Assembly (NCBI GenBank): GCA_025355505.1 | Contig: JANXZM010000098.1 | Coordinates: forward strand, 1 to 64,000 | DNA from: Acidobacteriaceae bacterium | GTDB lineage: Bacteria; Acidobacteriota; Terriglobia; Terriglobales; Acidobacteriaceae | DNA: 64,000 bases | Direction: 5' to 3' | In this document: positions 51,524-61,095 of the stretch, piece after piece | Numbering within the stretch: position 1 is the stretch's first letter | Layout of the letters: each line of letters begins with the position of its first letter | Program-made: the position numbers and the translations under genes | Notes under the pieces: model-generated | Databases searched by the model: none | The model's input: only the letters and a program-made list of their open reading frames with translations | Told to the model about the DNA's origin: nothing

Positions 51524-52624
51524 CTAGCCGATCGGCTCCGGTAGCGGTGGCAATTCTGGCGCGGGCGGTGGAGTTGGCGGCGGGGGATTCAGCAGCGCAT
51601 CGAGATTCGGATAGCGAGACGTCAGGAAATACATGGCGTAGGCCGGGAAGAAAACTGTGGCTGGCACGCAAACCAGAGCGACCAGGTAAATCAGCAGGAA
51701 TAAGAGCACGCTTCCGAGGATGATTGCGAGACTGATCGTCGTCACGCTCCATCCCATTCCCGCAGCTTTGCCCGCCAACACCGCAACTACTCCGGGCACC
51801 ACAACAAACAGAAGCGGGATGATTGCGATGATGCTGAACAAGATTCCCGCCGCAATGGAAAGCACGAACTTAAGCAAGAGGTAAACGGCGAATCGTCCTT
51901 TCTCCCGTCGCATCATTGCGAGTAAGCGGTGCCAGCCGTCGGCAAAGTCAAGGCCTTCCAGAGCCATGATCGGCACCAGGAAGTCCTTTGCCAGCGCGTG
52001 AACCACTACGGTTGTCAGCGCGAACACGATAAGGAAGCCAACCAGCAGAAAGACTCCGAGAATCAATCGCCCCACGTGCTGCTTGATATCTGTCATCCAC
52101 CCCGAAGCGAAAGCCAGCGCCAGCGGCACGCCAACCAGGACCAGAACAAATATCCCGACTGAATACTGAAACACAATTTGCCATAGAAAAAATCGGCCGC
52201 TGGCACGACGCCATTTTTGCCATCCCTCACTAATCGAACACTCCCGCCGCACCACTGAGTCGAACAAGATGAACCGGAACACGCTGTTGAAATACAGGAA
52301 CACAACTGACAGCACCATGACGGCGAGGATTCCGGCCACGATCAACCCGAGGAACTGCCCGATGTGCCCGGAAATGTGCGCGGGATCAAAGGGAGGAAAA
52401 CCAAACGGCAGGCGGGAGGACGGCAAAAACTCCATATCAGGGTTTCTTGTCCGTTGAGCGAATTGTCCAAAATTTCCGAAACTGCATCCGCCGACATGGA
52501 GTTCCGCCGCCAGAATGCCAACCAGCGCCAGGCGGGACCATTGCCCGAAACGGAAACGAGTGAAGAGTTGTGCCCGCGTGTGTTGCAGGGCGGGCTGTAT
52601 GCAATCAACGGCGGAGACGGGCAA
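51524..52624 (-). CDS. Polytopic membrane protein, unknown
   Basis: 366 residues from TTG 52624 (GAGGTG 6-7 bases upstream). About six hydrophobic segments between residues 90 and 340, with a Pro-rich C-tail (NPPPPTPPPAPELPPLP). The motif ISEGWQKWRR and ALEGLDFADGWHRLLAMM recall DUF-type integral membrane proteins of unknown role. No enzyme motif seen. Confidence 0.75.
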   Translation of the reverse strand: MPVSAVDCIQPALQHTRAQLFTRFRFGQWSRLALVGILAAELHVGGCSFGNFGQFAQRTRNPDMEFLPSSRLPFGFPPFDPAHISGHIGQFLGLIVAGILAVMVLSVVFLYFNSVFRFILFDSVVRRECSISEGWQKWRRASGRFFLWQIVFQYSVGIFVLVLVGVPLALAFASGWMTDIKQHVGRLILGVFLLVGFLIVFALTTVVVHALAKDFLVPIMALEGLDFADGWHRLLAMMRREKGRFAVYLLLKFVLSIAAGILFSIIAIIPLLFVVVPGVVAVLAGKAAGMGWSVTTISLAIILGSVLLFLLIYLVALVCVPATVFFPAYAMYFLTSRYPNLDALLNPPPPTPPPAPELPPLPEPIG

Positions 52625-52761
52625 AAATCACCTCGTACTAACGCCGCCAAGGTATCGTGCCAGAGTTCTGCCGTCAATGCGGAAGATAAACATGGAAGAT
52701 AAACTGCGGGCTTGCCGGTGGAGAGCCGAGCGTCCCATCTGTCCACGAAAATCCGGCCAAC

Positions 52762-54165
52762 TTACCGATCAGCACAAGTGGCTTGCGGGAGGTTACGCCC
52801 GATCCAGTCCGCAAACTCCCGCAGGGCAAATTCACATTGCAGGCGACGGCGTTCTTGGCGGTCGCGCACTTTGCGGTCAAGTGAGGGCAAAAGATCAAAA
52901 GTGATATTCGCCGGCTGAAAGTTCTTGCTCTCCGCCTGCGTAACGTAGTGCACGAGCGAGCCCAAAGCCGTCGCTCGCGGAGGAGGTGCCGGTTCGCCGC
53001 CGATCGCAAGCACGGCCGCGTTTACTCCCGCCATCAGCCCGGTGGCAATCGATTCGACATAGCCTTCGACTCCGCAGATTTGTCCCGCGAACAACACATC
53101 GGGATGCGACTTCATCTGTAACGTCGGGCTGAGCAGCGTTGGCGAGTTGATATAGGTGTTGCGGTGAATCTGTCCGTAGCGCAGAAACCGCGCGCTTTCC
53201 AGTCCGGGAATCAAACTCAACACTCGCGCCTGCTCGCCAAATTTCAGGTGATTCTGGAATCCGACAAGGTTGTAAGAATCGGCGCGCAGATTTTCCTGCC
53301 GCAATTGCACCGCCGCATACGGAATTCTGCCCGTGCGAGGGTCCTTGAGTCCGACCGGTTTCATCGGCCCAAAACGCAGCGTGTCGCGCCCGCGCCTGGC
53401 GATCTCTTCGATCGGCAGACAGCTTTCAAAGTAGTTCAGCTTCTCCCAGTCTTTTTGCTCCACCGATTGAGCCGCGAGAAGTGCATCGTAGAACCGGTCG
53501 TACTCGTCCTTCGACATTGGACAATTGATGTAGTCGGCCGTGCCTTTGTCGTAGCGGGCCGCCAAATACACCTTGCTCATATCGATGGAATCGGCCTCGA
53601 CAATGGGGCTGATCGAATCGTAAAAATAAAGATTGAGTGGCGGGGGCATTCCTGCCCGCGAAGGATCGGCGCCGGATTCTCCCGACGTGGTGGAAGCGGA
53701 ACTCAACCGCACAATTTCCCGCGAGAGCGCGTCCGACGTCAGCGGACCGGTCGCGATAATCGTGAGCTGGCCTGCTTTGACTTGCGTGACCTCTTCGCGG
53801 CAAATCGCGATCAGCGGTTCGCGGGAAATCGCCTCCGTCACCTTTCGCGAAAACTCCGCTCGGTCCACCGCCAGAGCGTGCCCAGCGGGCACCGCAGTTT
53901 CTCGCGCGATCTCCAGCAGGCGAGAGCCCGCTCGCCGCATCTCTTCCTTCAGCAGCCAGGGCGCGGTGTTCTCGCTCTCGGACTTCAGAGAATTGGAGCA
54001 GACCAGTTCCGCGAAGTCGTCCGTCTGGTGGGCAGGAGTCGCGCGCACCGGTCGCATTTCGAAAAGCTCGACGGCGACGCCACGGCGCGCACACTGCCAC
54101 GCCGCTTCGCACCCCGCCAGGCCAGCACCGATGACGCGAACTTGTTTGTGGAACTCCAGTTTCAT
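52762..54165 (-). CDS. trmFO: tRNA m5U54 methyltransferase TrmFO
   Basis: 467 residues: FAD loop VIGAGLAGCEAAW at 11-23, LVCSNSLKSES, YYDSISPIVEADSI-like block and AGQICGVEGYVESIATGL. It uses methylene-tetrahydrofolate and FADH2 to methylate U54 in the T loop of tRNAs. ATG start follows an AAATG context. Divergent from the AhpD-like gene. Confidence 0.95.
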   Translation of the reverse strand: MKLEFHKQVRVIGAGLAGCEAAWQCARRGVAVELFEMRPVRATPAHQTDDFAELVCSNSLKSESENTAPWLLKEEMRRAGSRLLEIARETAVPAGHALAVDRAEFSRKVTEAISREPLIAICREEVTQVKAGQLTIIATGPLTSDALSREIVRLSSASTTSGESGADPSRAGMPPPLNLYFYDSISPIVEADSIDMSKVYLAARYDKGTADYINCPMSKDEYDRFYDALLAAQSVEQKDWEKLNYFESCLPIEEIARRGRDTLRFGPMKPVGLKDPRTGRIPYAAVQLRQENLRADSYNLVGFQNHLKFGEQARVLSLIPGLESARFLRYGQIHRNTYINSPTLLSPTLQMKSHPDVLFAGQICGVEGYVESIATGLMAGVNAAVLAIGGEPAPPPRATALGSLVHYVTQAESKNFQPANITFDLLPSLDRKVRDRQERRRLQCEFALREFADWIGRNLPQATCADR

Positions 54166-54244
54166 TTGACTCCGTTTTTACGCAACTCCAGCGCGCTTCG
54201 CCGAATCTGTTTATTATAGGGCGTACCACTCAGGAGAAAATTCC

Positions 54245-54772
54245 ATGACCCGAATTAGTCTAATTGAACCCGTGCAAGCCAGCCCGGAAGTTAAGGAAAT
54301 CTACGATGGCAAGCTGAAGGGCAAGCCTGGCAGCATCCAGAAAGCGCTGGCGCATCGTCCCGCCATGCTCGGCAACTTTCTGGGATTCTATGCCAGCGTG
54401 GGACGTTCGCTTGACCGCAAGCTCTACGAGGCCGTGTATCTGCGAGTCTCATTGATCAACGGATGCCATTACTGCACACAGCATCACATCCAGGGCGCCA
54501 AACGCGCTGGACTCACAGCGGAACAGCTGAAAGCTCTAAAGGAGGGGAACTACTCGGGATTTGGCGTGCCCGAGCAAGACGCGCTCCGCTATGCCGAAAA
54601 GCTGACGCGCACCCCCGACGGCGCCAGCGATGCCGACTTCGCGGAACTCAAGAAACATTTCTCCGACGAGCAGATTCTAGATCTACACATGCTGATTGGT
54701 TTGGTGAACCTGACCAACCGTGTCACCGGACCGCTGGCGTTGGAAGTCGAATTCCCAGAAGAAAAGATATAG
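54245..54772 (+). CDS. AhpD-like / carboxymuconolactone decarboxylase-family protein
   Basis: 175 residues with the alkylhydroperoxidase motif E62-x11-C74-HY-C77-x3-H81, the CxxC redox pair and proton-relay residues of AhpD. AGGAG lies 7 bases before the ATG. Likely a small peroxidase or disulfide oxidoreductase; no ahpC is adjacent. CMD-type decarboxylation is unlikely given the redox motif. Confidence 0.85.
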   Translation: MTRISLIEPVQASPEVKEIYDGKLKGKPGSIQKALAHRPAMLGNFLGFYASVGRSLDRKLYEAVYLRVSLINGCHYCTQHHIQGAKRAGLTAEQLKALKEGNYSGFGVPEQDALRYAEKLTRTPDGASDADFAELKKHFSDEQILDLHMLIGLVNLTNRVTGPLALEVEFPEEKI

Positions 54773-54779
54773 GACTTCG

Positions 54780-54852
54780 TGGAGGGACGGGCGTCCTCGC
54801 CCGTCCGACGAACTGCGCTCGCCTTGGACGGGCGAGGACGCCCGTCTCTCCA
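54780..54852. repeat. R3 element
   Basis: TGGAGGGACGGGCG..CGCCCGTC, a central spacer, then GGACGGGCGAGGACGCCCGTC and CTCTCCA. The second hairpin closely matches the ispE insertion. Confidence 0.75.
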
Positions 54853-54860
54853 CCAGCAAT

Positions 54861-56753
54861 TCAGAGAATCACCCGCTCATCCCCAACGCGCCGCGTGACG
54901 CGCTCGCGATCCAGATATTCGAGTAGCGGGATCGCATATTTGCGGCTGACTCCCGTCATATCCTTGAAGCGGGCGACATCAATTTTCGGCGCGCTATTTT
55001 TGAGAGCGGCGATCTTGTGGCGAAGATCCAAAAGGGCACTCTGGTGGAAGATCAGCTCCTCTGAGATTTTGATCAGAACTTTGTCGCGCAAAAGCAGAGT
55101 GACAATTTTCTGAGCTCGAATTTTATCCACCTTCAGACCCGCCAGCACTTCTTTCAGCGACGGAACTTTCAACCCCGCGGAAGCAAATGCCTGCTCGATG
55201 ATTTTCTTGGATTCGGCTTCTTCGTCTTTCATAACCACGCTACGGCCGGGCAAGTGGACGAGTTCGCCTGCGACTTCCAGTTTCTTTTCTTCCGCCAACT
55301 TTCCCAGCACGCTGTAGAACACTTCGGGGCCCAGGCTGACCCGATCGCGCAGCTCTTCTTTGCTCATCCCGGCTACCAGAGGATTCGCATCATGAAATTT
55401 TCCGACGGCCTGAAGCACATCGGCCTTTGCTTTTGTGAAGGGTTCCGGCGCAACCAGCACCTGATTGCACCACACTAGTCCGGTCCTTGCAGCCAGTTCC
55501 GTCGCTTCTTCGCGTCGGATATTCATTTCTCCGGGTATGTAGTCCAGACGAAGGCCCGTGGCCCCTCGTCGTGTGACGCGCGCGGCCAGCACTTGTTCCG
55601 GAGAACCATCCCGCATGGTATTGAGAAACGCGGTCGTATCTTCTCGACGTTGCTTCCGAATCGCAGGCGAAGCATCCAGCACAACGCCTCCGCCAATGGT
55701 CACTACCGGTGAAAACTGGCGCACGATAAAGCGATCCCCGGGCAGAAGGAGCATGGGTTCAGCGAATCTTAGCTGCGCGTACGCTTCGTCCCCTGGATTC
55801 AGTTGCTTCGTTCCGTAGAGCCGCGCTTCCGCGATCGTTTCCGTCGTGTACGCATGAAAATGCAAGCGCGCGCCGTTCTTGAGCGGCTTCGCTGATGGAA
55901 GAAGTGAAAGGAGCGCATCGACTCGCAAGGTGGAGCGAAAGGTATCCGCCGTGGCGAGCGTCATCCCGCGTGCCAGGTCTTGGGTAGAAAGTCCCGCAAG
56001 GTTCAGTGCGGTGCGCTGCCCTGCGACTGCAGCTTCCGCCGATGAGCCATGAACCTGCACGCCGCGAACGCGAACGCGCTCGCCGGCGGGAAACACTTCG
56101 AGTTCTTCTTCTTTGCGGATCGTCCCGGCAACGAGCGTGCCGGTCACAACCGTGCCGAAGCCTTTCATGGTGAAAACACGATCGATCGGCAAACGAGCCA
56201 TCGCCGCCGAGTTTTTCGCCGCAACTTCGGACGCGACCTGAGCGAGCGCGGATTTCAACTCCTCCAGACCTGCGCCCGTCAACGAGCTCACCGCGACCAT
56301 CGGCGATTGCGTTAAATCGAGAAACGACCCGCGCACATAATCTTCTACTTCCAGTCGCACCACTTCGAGCGTCTCCGCATCCACCGCATCGGATTTTGTG
56401 AGCACGGTGATGCCGCGGCGGATCGCAAGCAGGCGGCAGATATCGAAGTGTTCACGGGTCTGCGGCTTGATCCCTTCATTGGCGGCAATTACGAGCAGCA
56501 CCAGGTCGATGCCGCCCACGCCAGCCAGCATGTTGCGCACAAAGCGCTCGTGGCCGGGGACATCGACGAATCCCACCCGAATCCCGCTGCCATCGGGCGC
56601 GTTGAGTGCAAAGTGGGCAAACCCGATGTCAATGGTGATGCCGCGCCGTTTTTCTTCTTCCAGGCGGTCGGCATCAATGCCGGTCAGGGCCTTCACCAGC
56701 GAAGTCTTCCCGTGGTCGATATGTCCGGCGGTGCCGACGATGACGGACTTCAT
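54861..56753 (-). CDS. selB: Selenocysteine-specific elongation factor SelB
   Basis: 630 residues from ATG 56753. The same frame stays open upstream through an Ala/Val-rich repeat-coded stretch, which I reject because MKSVIVGTAGHIDHGKTSL is the canonical SelB start. G motifs: GHIDHGKT, DVPGHE, TKSD. EF-Tu-like domains follow to about 340, and C-terminal winged-helix domains for mRNA SECIS binding to the end. It delivers Sec-tRNA to UGA codons. No selA, selC or selenoprotein is seen in the window. Confidence 0.93.
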   Translation of the reverse strand: MKSVIVGTAGHIDHGKTSLVKALTGIDADRLEEEKRRGITIDIGFAHFALNAPDGSGIRVGFVDVPGHERFVRNMLAGVGGIDLVLLVIAANEGIKPQTREHFDICRLLAIRRGITVLTKSDAVDAETLEVVRLEVEDYVRGSFLDLTQSPMVAVSSLTGAGLEELKSALAQVASEVAAKNSAAMARLPIDRVFTMKGFGTVVTGTLVAGTIRKEEELEVFPAGERVRVRGVQVHGSSAEAAVAGQRTALNLAGLSTQDLARGMTLATADTFRSTLRVDALLSLLPSAKPLKNGARLHFHAYTTETIAEARLYGTKQLNPGDEAYAQLRFAEPMLLLPGDRFIVRQFSPVVTIGGGVVLDASPAIRKQRREDTTAFLNTMRDGSPEQVLAARVTRRGATGLRLDYIPGEMNIRREEATELAARTGLVWCNQVLVAPEPFTKAKADVLQAVGKFHDANPLVAGMSKEELRDRVSLGPEVFYSVLGKLAEEKKLEVAGELVHLPGRSVVMKDEEAESKKIIEQAFASAGLKVPSLKEVLAGLKVDKIRAQKIVTLLLRDKVLIKISEELIFHQSALLDLRHKIAALKNSAPKIDVARFKDMTGVSRKYAIPLLEYLDRERVTRRVGDERVIL

Positions 56754-56774
56754 CGGAGTCAGTATAGACGGGTA

Positions 56775-56925
56775 TGTGGGGCGGACACTCTTGTCCGCCG
56801 CTTTTGATTTTAAAATTGGTCCTGATCCTTCGGAAACAACATCAACGGCAACGGCAGCGGCAGCGGCAGCGGCAACGGCAGCGGCAGCGGCAACGGCAGC
56901 GGACAAGAGTGTCCGCTCTACACAA
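56775..56925. repeat. R2 doublet (REPIN-like) with simple-sequence core
   Basis: Two R2 palindromes in inverted orientation, GCGGACACTCTTGTCCGC (56781-56798) and GCGGACAAGAGTGTCCGC (56899-56916), bound about 100 bases that end in a GGCAAC/GGCAGC hexanucleotide tract. The outer flanks are TGTGG and CTCTACACA. It lies just upstream of selB. Confidence 0.85.
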
Positions 56926-56927
56926 GC

Positions 56928-58508
56928 CTAGCGCCATTTCTTCAGGCTGGGCCAAGCCTGCGCCAGAGTGCCGAACTTTGCCCCGCGGCAGATGAATACG
57001 GGGATTTGGCGCTCCAATGCATAGGGGTTGTCGCGCGAAGCGCCAACGAAATCTACATGCTCGAAGAGCTTTTCCAGGGATTCACGGCTGTCGTCGAGAA
57101 CGATCAAGCAATTGCCGGAATATCCTCTCGGCCCCCACAACCACCACGACTGATGCCCGCTGAGCGCGGGTGGCAGCCCATATTTCGGCCCGAGGAAGTC
57201 GATGGCTCCGGCCTGCCCGTAGTCTTGCGCGAAGATTCCGCAGTCTTTGTTTCTGCGTTCTTCGAGGGGAATCTGGTTCCAGGCGAAAACCACCTCGGCC
57301 ACAATTTCATCCCACCCAAACTGGTCGGCGTAGTGCTGCGGAAGGACAGCCCGCATGTGGCTATGCTCGGCCCGCGGCGTGTTGATGGGCAGCCGCTGCA
57401 TGTAAGGGATGAATTGCTCGATCGGCAGAATCGGAACCACCAAAGGCGCGAAGACGGCGCCTCCCGCCACCGAAAGCACGACCAGCAGTGGTTTCAGCCA
57501 CCCCTGCCGGATGCGATCGATGGCGTCGTCGATCACCACACAGCCGGCAGCGAGATACAGAGGGTAAATCGGAGCCAAATAATAACTCTTCCCTTTGAGG
57601 ATGACGAAGACGGCGAAGCTGACCAAATATGCCCATCCGAGAAAGCGGTAGGGCTTGAAGCGCCGCGCCGCGAGCAATGCAATCACGCCCGTGATCCAGA
57701 ACAAAGCGGACCCGGGATAAATGAGAAGGATTTGCTGTGAGAAGTACTGTCCGGGGGAGAGTGCGACGTCGCGGCCCGCGGCCTTGATGTTGCGCATGAG
57801 CTCGACGAACGGCCAGTGGTAAGCGACATTCCACAGCAAATTGGGGAGGAAAATCAGAAAGGCCGCCGCGCCGCCCAGCCACATCCATTTATTCAGCAGA
57901 AATCGCCGCTGCCCGGTCAGCAGCAACCCGACGACAATTCCGAAACCGAGCACAGCGATCGAATATTTCTCCTGCATGCCGATTCCAGCGACCACGCCAA
58001 ACCACAGCCAGTAGCGCGGCTGGTTACGTTTCGCGGCGAGGATCGCGAAATACACGCAACCCATCCACAGCAGCGGCTCCAGGCAGTTGCTTGTCAGCAG
58101 GCTTCCGTTTGACAGATAAATTGGGGCGATGAACACCGCCAGCGCCGTGAGCAGCACCGCGAACCGTTTCCCACCCAGCTCGCGCGCGATCATGCCGCTT
58201 AGGACTATGGTGGACGACATGGCCAGCACCGGCATTAACCGCACGGCGCGTAACGACTCCCCGAATACGGCCAGGAACATTCGGCTCAGGAGTGGCACCA
58301 GTGGCGGCTGGTCCACGTAGCCCCACGCCAGGTGCCGCCCGCAGATGATGTAGTCGAATTCATCGCGGAAGTATCCGTAGCGGTTGTTGAAGATCATGTG
58401 GAACACGAAGCTGGCCAGAGCGATTCCCATCACGGGGAGCATGCCGTTCTGCCAGAAAACCGGTCTTTCGGGGCGCGCGACAGGCGACGGTGTAGCAACG
58501 TTGTTCAT
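56928..58508 (-). CDS. GT39/ArnT-like membrane glycosyltransferase
   Basis: 526 residues from ATG 58508 (an earlier in-frame start would add 13). About 10-12 hydrophobic helices. The first periplasmic loop has YFRDEFDYIICGRHLAWGYVDQPPL, with the Asp-Glu pair typical of PMT/ArnT-type (GT39/GT83) enzymes using polyprenyl-phosphate sugars. Probably modifies an envelope glycan or protein; acceptor unknown. Isolated from other glycan genes. Confidence 0.82.
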   Translation of the reverse strand: MNNVATPSPVARPERPVFWQNGMLPVMGIALASFVFHMIFNNRYGYFRDEFDYIICGRHLAWGYVDQPPLVPLLSRMFLAVFGESLRAVRLMPVLAMSSTIVLSGMIARELGGKRFAVLLTALAVFIAPIYLSNGSLLTSNCLEPLLWMGCVYFAILAAKRNQPRYWLWFGVVAGIGMQEKYSIAVLGFGIVVGLLLTGQRRFLLNKWMWLGGAAAFLIFLPNLLWNVAYHWPFVELMRNIKAAGRDVALSPGQYFSQQILLIYPGSALFWITGVIALLAARRFKPYRFLGWAYLVSFAVFVILKGKSYYLAPIYPLYLAAGCVVIDDAIDRIRQGWLKPLLVVLSVAGGAVFAPLVVPILPIEQFIPYMQRLPINTPRAEHSHMRAVLPQHYADQFGWDEIVAEVVFAWNQIPLEERRNKDCGIFAQDYGQAGAIDFLGPKYGLPPALSGHQSWWLWGPRGYSGNCLIVLDDSRESLEKLFEHVDFVGASRDNPYALERQIPVFICRGAKFGTLAQAWPSLKKWR

Positions 58509-58672
58509 GGTGTGCGATAGCATAACGGAGAACTTCAAAGCTGTCATGCGCTGGGTACAATGGCCTTCGTCTCGAAAGGAGAGCGTGGCGACAGCCGATT
58601 CGGCCGCGCAAGATCTTGTTCAAATCAGCATGTAAAAACTCGTTCAAAATGCGACAATAGAACTTCCCATCC

Positions 58673-61006
58673 ATGACCACCTCTGCGATCGCTGCCATTA
58701 CGCCGGAGATGATCCGGGAGCACGGCCTCACTCCGGAAGAATTCGACAAGATCAAGCAACTGCTCGGCGGACGAGAGCCCACGCGGACCGAACTCGGCAT
58801 CTTCAGCGTGATGTGGAGCGAGCACTGCTCTTATAAATCATCGCGGGTTCACCTGAAGCGTTTGCCCACGCGCAGCAAGCTGGTCTTGCAGGGGCCGGGA
58901 GAAAATGCCGGCATCGTGGACATAGGCGACGGATGGGCCTGCGCCTTCAAGATCGAGTCGCACAATCACCCGTCGTTTATCGAGCCATTTCAGGGAGCTG
59001 CCACTGGCGTCGGCGGAATTCTGCGCGACATTTTCACCATGGGGGCACGGCCGGTCGCGGTGATGGACTCGCTGCGTTTCGGGCCGATTAGTGTGGGGAC
59101 GGGGCGGAGCCCCGCTCCCACACAAGCGGAGATTCACAAGAATCACTCCGTCATGGAAGGTGTGGTCTCCGGCGTCGCTTCTTACGGCAACTGTTTCGGC
59201 GTGCCCAACTTGGGCGGCGAGGTGAAGTTCGAGCCCTGCTACTCCGGCAACCCGCTGGTGAACGCGTTTGCTCTCGGCCTGGTGCGTCGCGACCAGATTT
59301 TCTACGGCCGCGCATCGGGCGAAGGCAATCCTGTAATTTATGTAGGCTCCAAGACGGGACGCGACGGTATCCACGGCGCCACCATGGCGAGCGAAGAGTT
59401 CAGCGAAGGCTCGGAAGCGAAGCGGCCAAATGTTCAAGTCGGAGATCCATTTCTCGAGAAGTTGCTGCTCGAGGCCTGCCTGGAAGCCATGCGAACCGGC
59501 GCGATTGTCGGCATTCAAGATATGGGCGCTGCCGGGCTGACCTGCTCGACTTGCGAAATGGGTGCGCGTGGCGGCACGGGAATCGAAATCGAACTCGACC
59601 GCGTCCCGCAACGCGAAACCGGCATGACCCCATACGAGATCATGCTAAGCGAGTCTCAAGAGCGCATGCTACTGGTCGCGCAGAAAGGCCGCGAAGAAGA
59701 AGTCTTCCGCGTCTTCCAGAAATGGGGACTGGATGCGGTGGAAATCGGCCAGGTTACCTCCGATGCGAAGATGCGCGTGCTCGAACACGGCATAGTCGTC
59801 GCTGAAATTCCGAATGCCGCCCTCACCGATGACGCGCCGGTGTACAAACGTCCGCTCGCGCGCTGGGAACCGCCGGTCGATCGGGAAATGCCGGAGCATA
59901 TCCATCTCGCCGAAAGCGCAGACCTTTCGGCTCAGCTCAAGCGTTTACTCGCGAGCCCCAATATCTGCTCGAAGCGTTGGGTCTGGCAGCAGTATGACCA
60001 CATGGTGCAGACCAATACTGTCGAAGCGCCCGGAGCGGGCGATGCCGGCGTCATCCGCATCAAGGGCTCCAATCGGGGACTGGCCATGGCGCTCGACGGC
60101 AACAGTCGCTGGTGCTATCTCGATCCGCGTCTCGGCGCGATGCACGCAGTCGCCGAAGCTTGCCGCAAAGTGGCATGCGCGGGAGCGACTCCGATCGGCG
60201 CCACCAACTGCCTGAACTTCGGCAATCCCGAAAAACCGCACATCATGTGGCAGTTTTCCCAGGTGATTGACGGCATCACCAAAGCCTGCGAGAAACTGGA
60301 TACGCCGATTACCGGCGGCAATGTCAGCTTCTACAACGAAACCCTCGGCGAGGGAATTTACCCGACTCCCGTGATCGGAGTGGTGGGAATTCTCGAAGAC
60401 ATCCACAAAACCGCGAAAATGCACTTCGCGAAAGCTGGAAGCGAGGGCGGGAGAAAGATCGTCTTGCTGCGTGGGAATGAAGCCGGTGACGCCCTCGACG
60501 CTGAGTTGGAGTTTGGGTCGTCCGAGTACGCGAAGGAAATTCTTGGAGCCGTGTGGGGCTATCCGCCGGAGCTGGATCTGGAGAAAGAAGCCACTCTGCA
60601 ACGTGCTCTGGTGGCCATAATCCGGACGGGGTTGGTCGAGTCTGCTCACGATTGCTCCGATGGCGGGTTAGCCGTGGCGCTGGTGGAGTCGGCACTCCCA
60701 GCCGGAGTGGGCCTTAACGTCAGATTGCCGAAGCGGCAAGTAGCGCGTGAGTTTGTGCTGTTCGGAGAAGACGCCAGCCGGGTCGTAATAAGCTGTGACC
60801 CAATCCACCTGCCGCGAATCCAACAAGTAGCGGAAGAGTACGGCGTCTTCGCGGATGTGTTGGGCGAAACGGGCTCAGACAGGGTTGAAATCACGGTGGA
60901 CGGCCAGTCAGTGATTTCCGCGAGTATCGGCGAACTGCGCGAAGCGTACGAAGGCGCGCTGGAGAGGGCGTTGCGAACCGAACCGAACGTTGTCGCTGCG
61001 GACTGA
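58673..61006 (+). CDS. purL: Phosphoribosylformylglycinamidine synthase PurL
   Basis: 777 residues of the small (PurS/PurQ-dependent) Pur[15 protein letters not shown] (catalytic His region), [32 protein letters not shown] and two AIRS-like halves. It makes FGAM in purine synthesis. The segment near residues 140-155 ([11 protein letters not shown]) is encoded by a palindromic repeat insertion not expected in the family. purF follows after 89 bases; purQ and purS are not in the window. Confidence 0.93.
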   Translation: MTTSAIAAITPEMIREHGLTPEEFDKIKQLLGGREPTRTELGIFSVMWSEHCSYKSSRVHLKRLPTRSKLVLQGPGENAGIVDIGDGWACAFKIESHNHPSFIEPFQGAATGVGGILRDIFTMGARPVAVMDSLRFGPISVGTGRSPAPTQAEIHKNHSVMEGVVSGVASYGNCFGVPNLGGEVKFEPCYSGNPLVNAFALGLVRRDQIFYGRASGEGNPVIYVGSKTGRDGIHGATMASEEFSEGSEAKRPNVQVGDPFLEKLLLEACLEAMRTGAIVGIQDMGAAGLTCSTCEMGARGGTGIEIELDRVPQRETGMTPYEIMLSESQERMLLVAQKGREEEVFRVFQKWGLDAVEIGQVTSDAKMRVLEHGIVVAEIPNAALTDDAPVYKRPLARWEPPVDREMPEHIHLAESADLSAQLKRLLASPNICSKRWVWQQYDHMVQTNTVEAPGAGDAGVIRIKGSNRGLAMALDGNSRWCYLDPRLGAMHAVAEACRKVACAGATPIGATNCLNFGNPEKPHIMWQFSQVIDGITKACEKLDTPITGGNVSFYNETLGEGIYPTPVIGVVGILEDIHKTAKMHFAKAGSEGGRKIVLLRGNEAGDALDAELEFGSSEYAKEILGAVWGYPPELDLEKEATLQRALVAIIRTGLVESAHDCSDGGLAVALVESALPAGVGLNVRLPKRQVAREFVLFGEDASRVVISCDPIHLPRIQQVAEEYGVFADVLGETGSDRVEITVDGQSVISASIGELREAYEGALERALRTEPNVVAAD
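59091..59123 (+). repeat. Palindromic repeat in frame in purL
   Basis: GTGTGGGGACGGGGC..GCCCCGCTCCCACAC, followed by AAGC. Outer arms GTGTGGG/CCCACAC and inner GGGGC/GCCCC pair. The CCCACACAAGC end is shared with the ispE insertion. Confidence 0.7.
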
Positions 61007-61024
61007 TGTTGCCGGGCTTTTGCG

Positions 61025-61052
61025 TTGGACGGGCGAGACGCCCGTCGCTCCA
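61025..61052. repeat. R3-type hairpin between purL and purF
   Basis: TGGACGGGCGAGACGCCCGTC then GCTCCA: GACGGGCG/CGCCCGTC stem with a short GA loop. A half copy of the larger R3 elements. Confidence 0.7.
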
Positions 61053-61095
61053 CGAGCAAGGTTGAATTGGCTAAAAGCTAAGTGCTAACTGCAAA

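Noticed and set aside
56754-56906. 51-residue N-terminal extension of SelB
   Set aside because: It is encoded by the R2 doublet and hexamer tract; the canonical start is at 56753.
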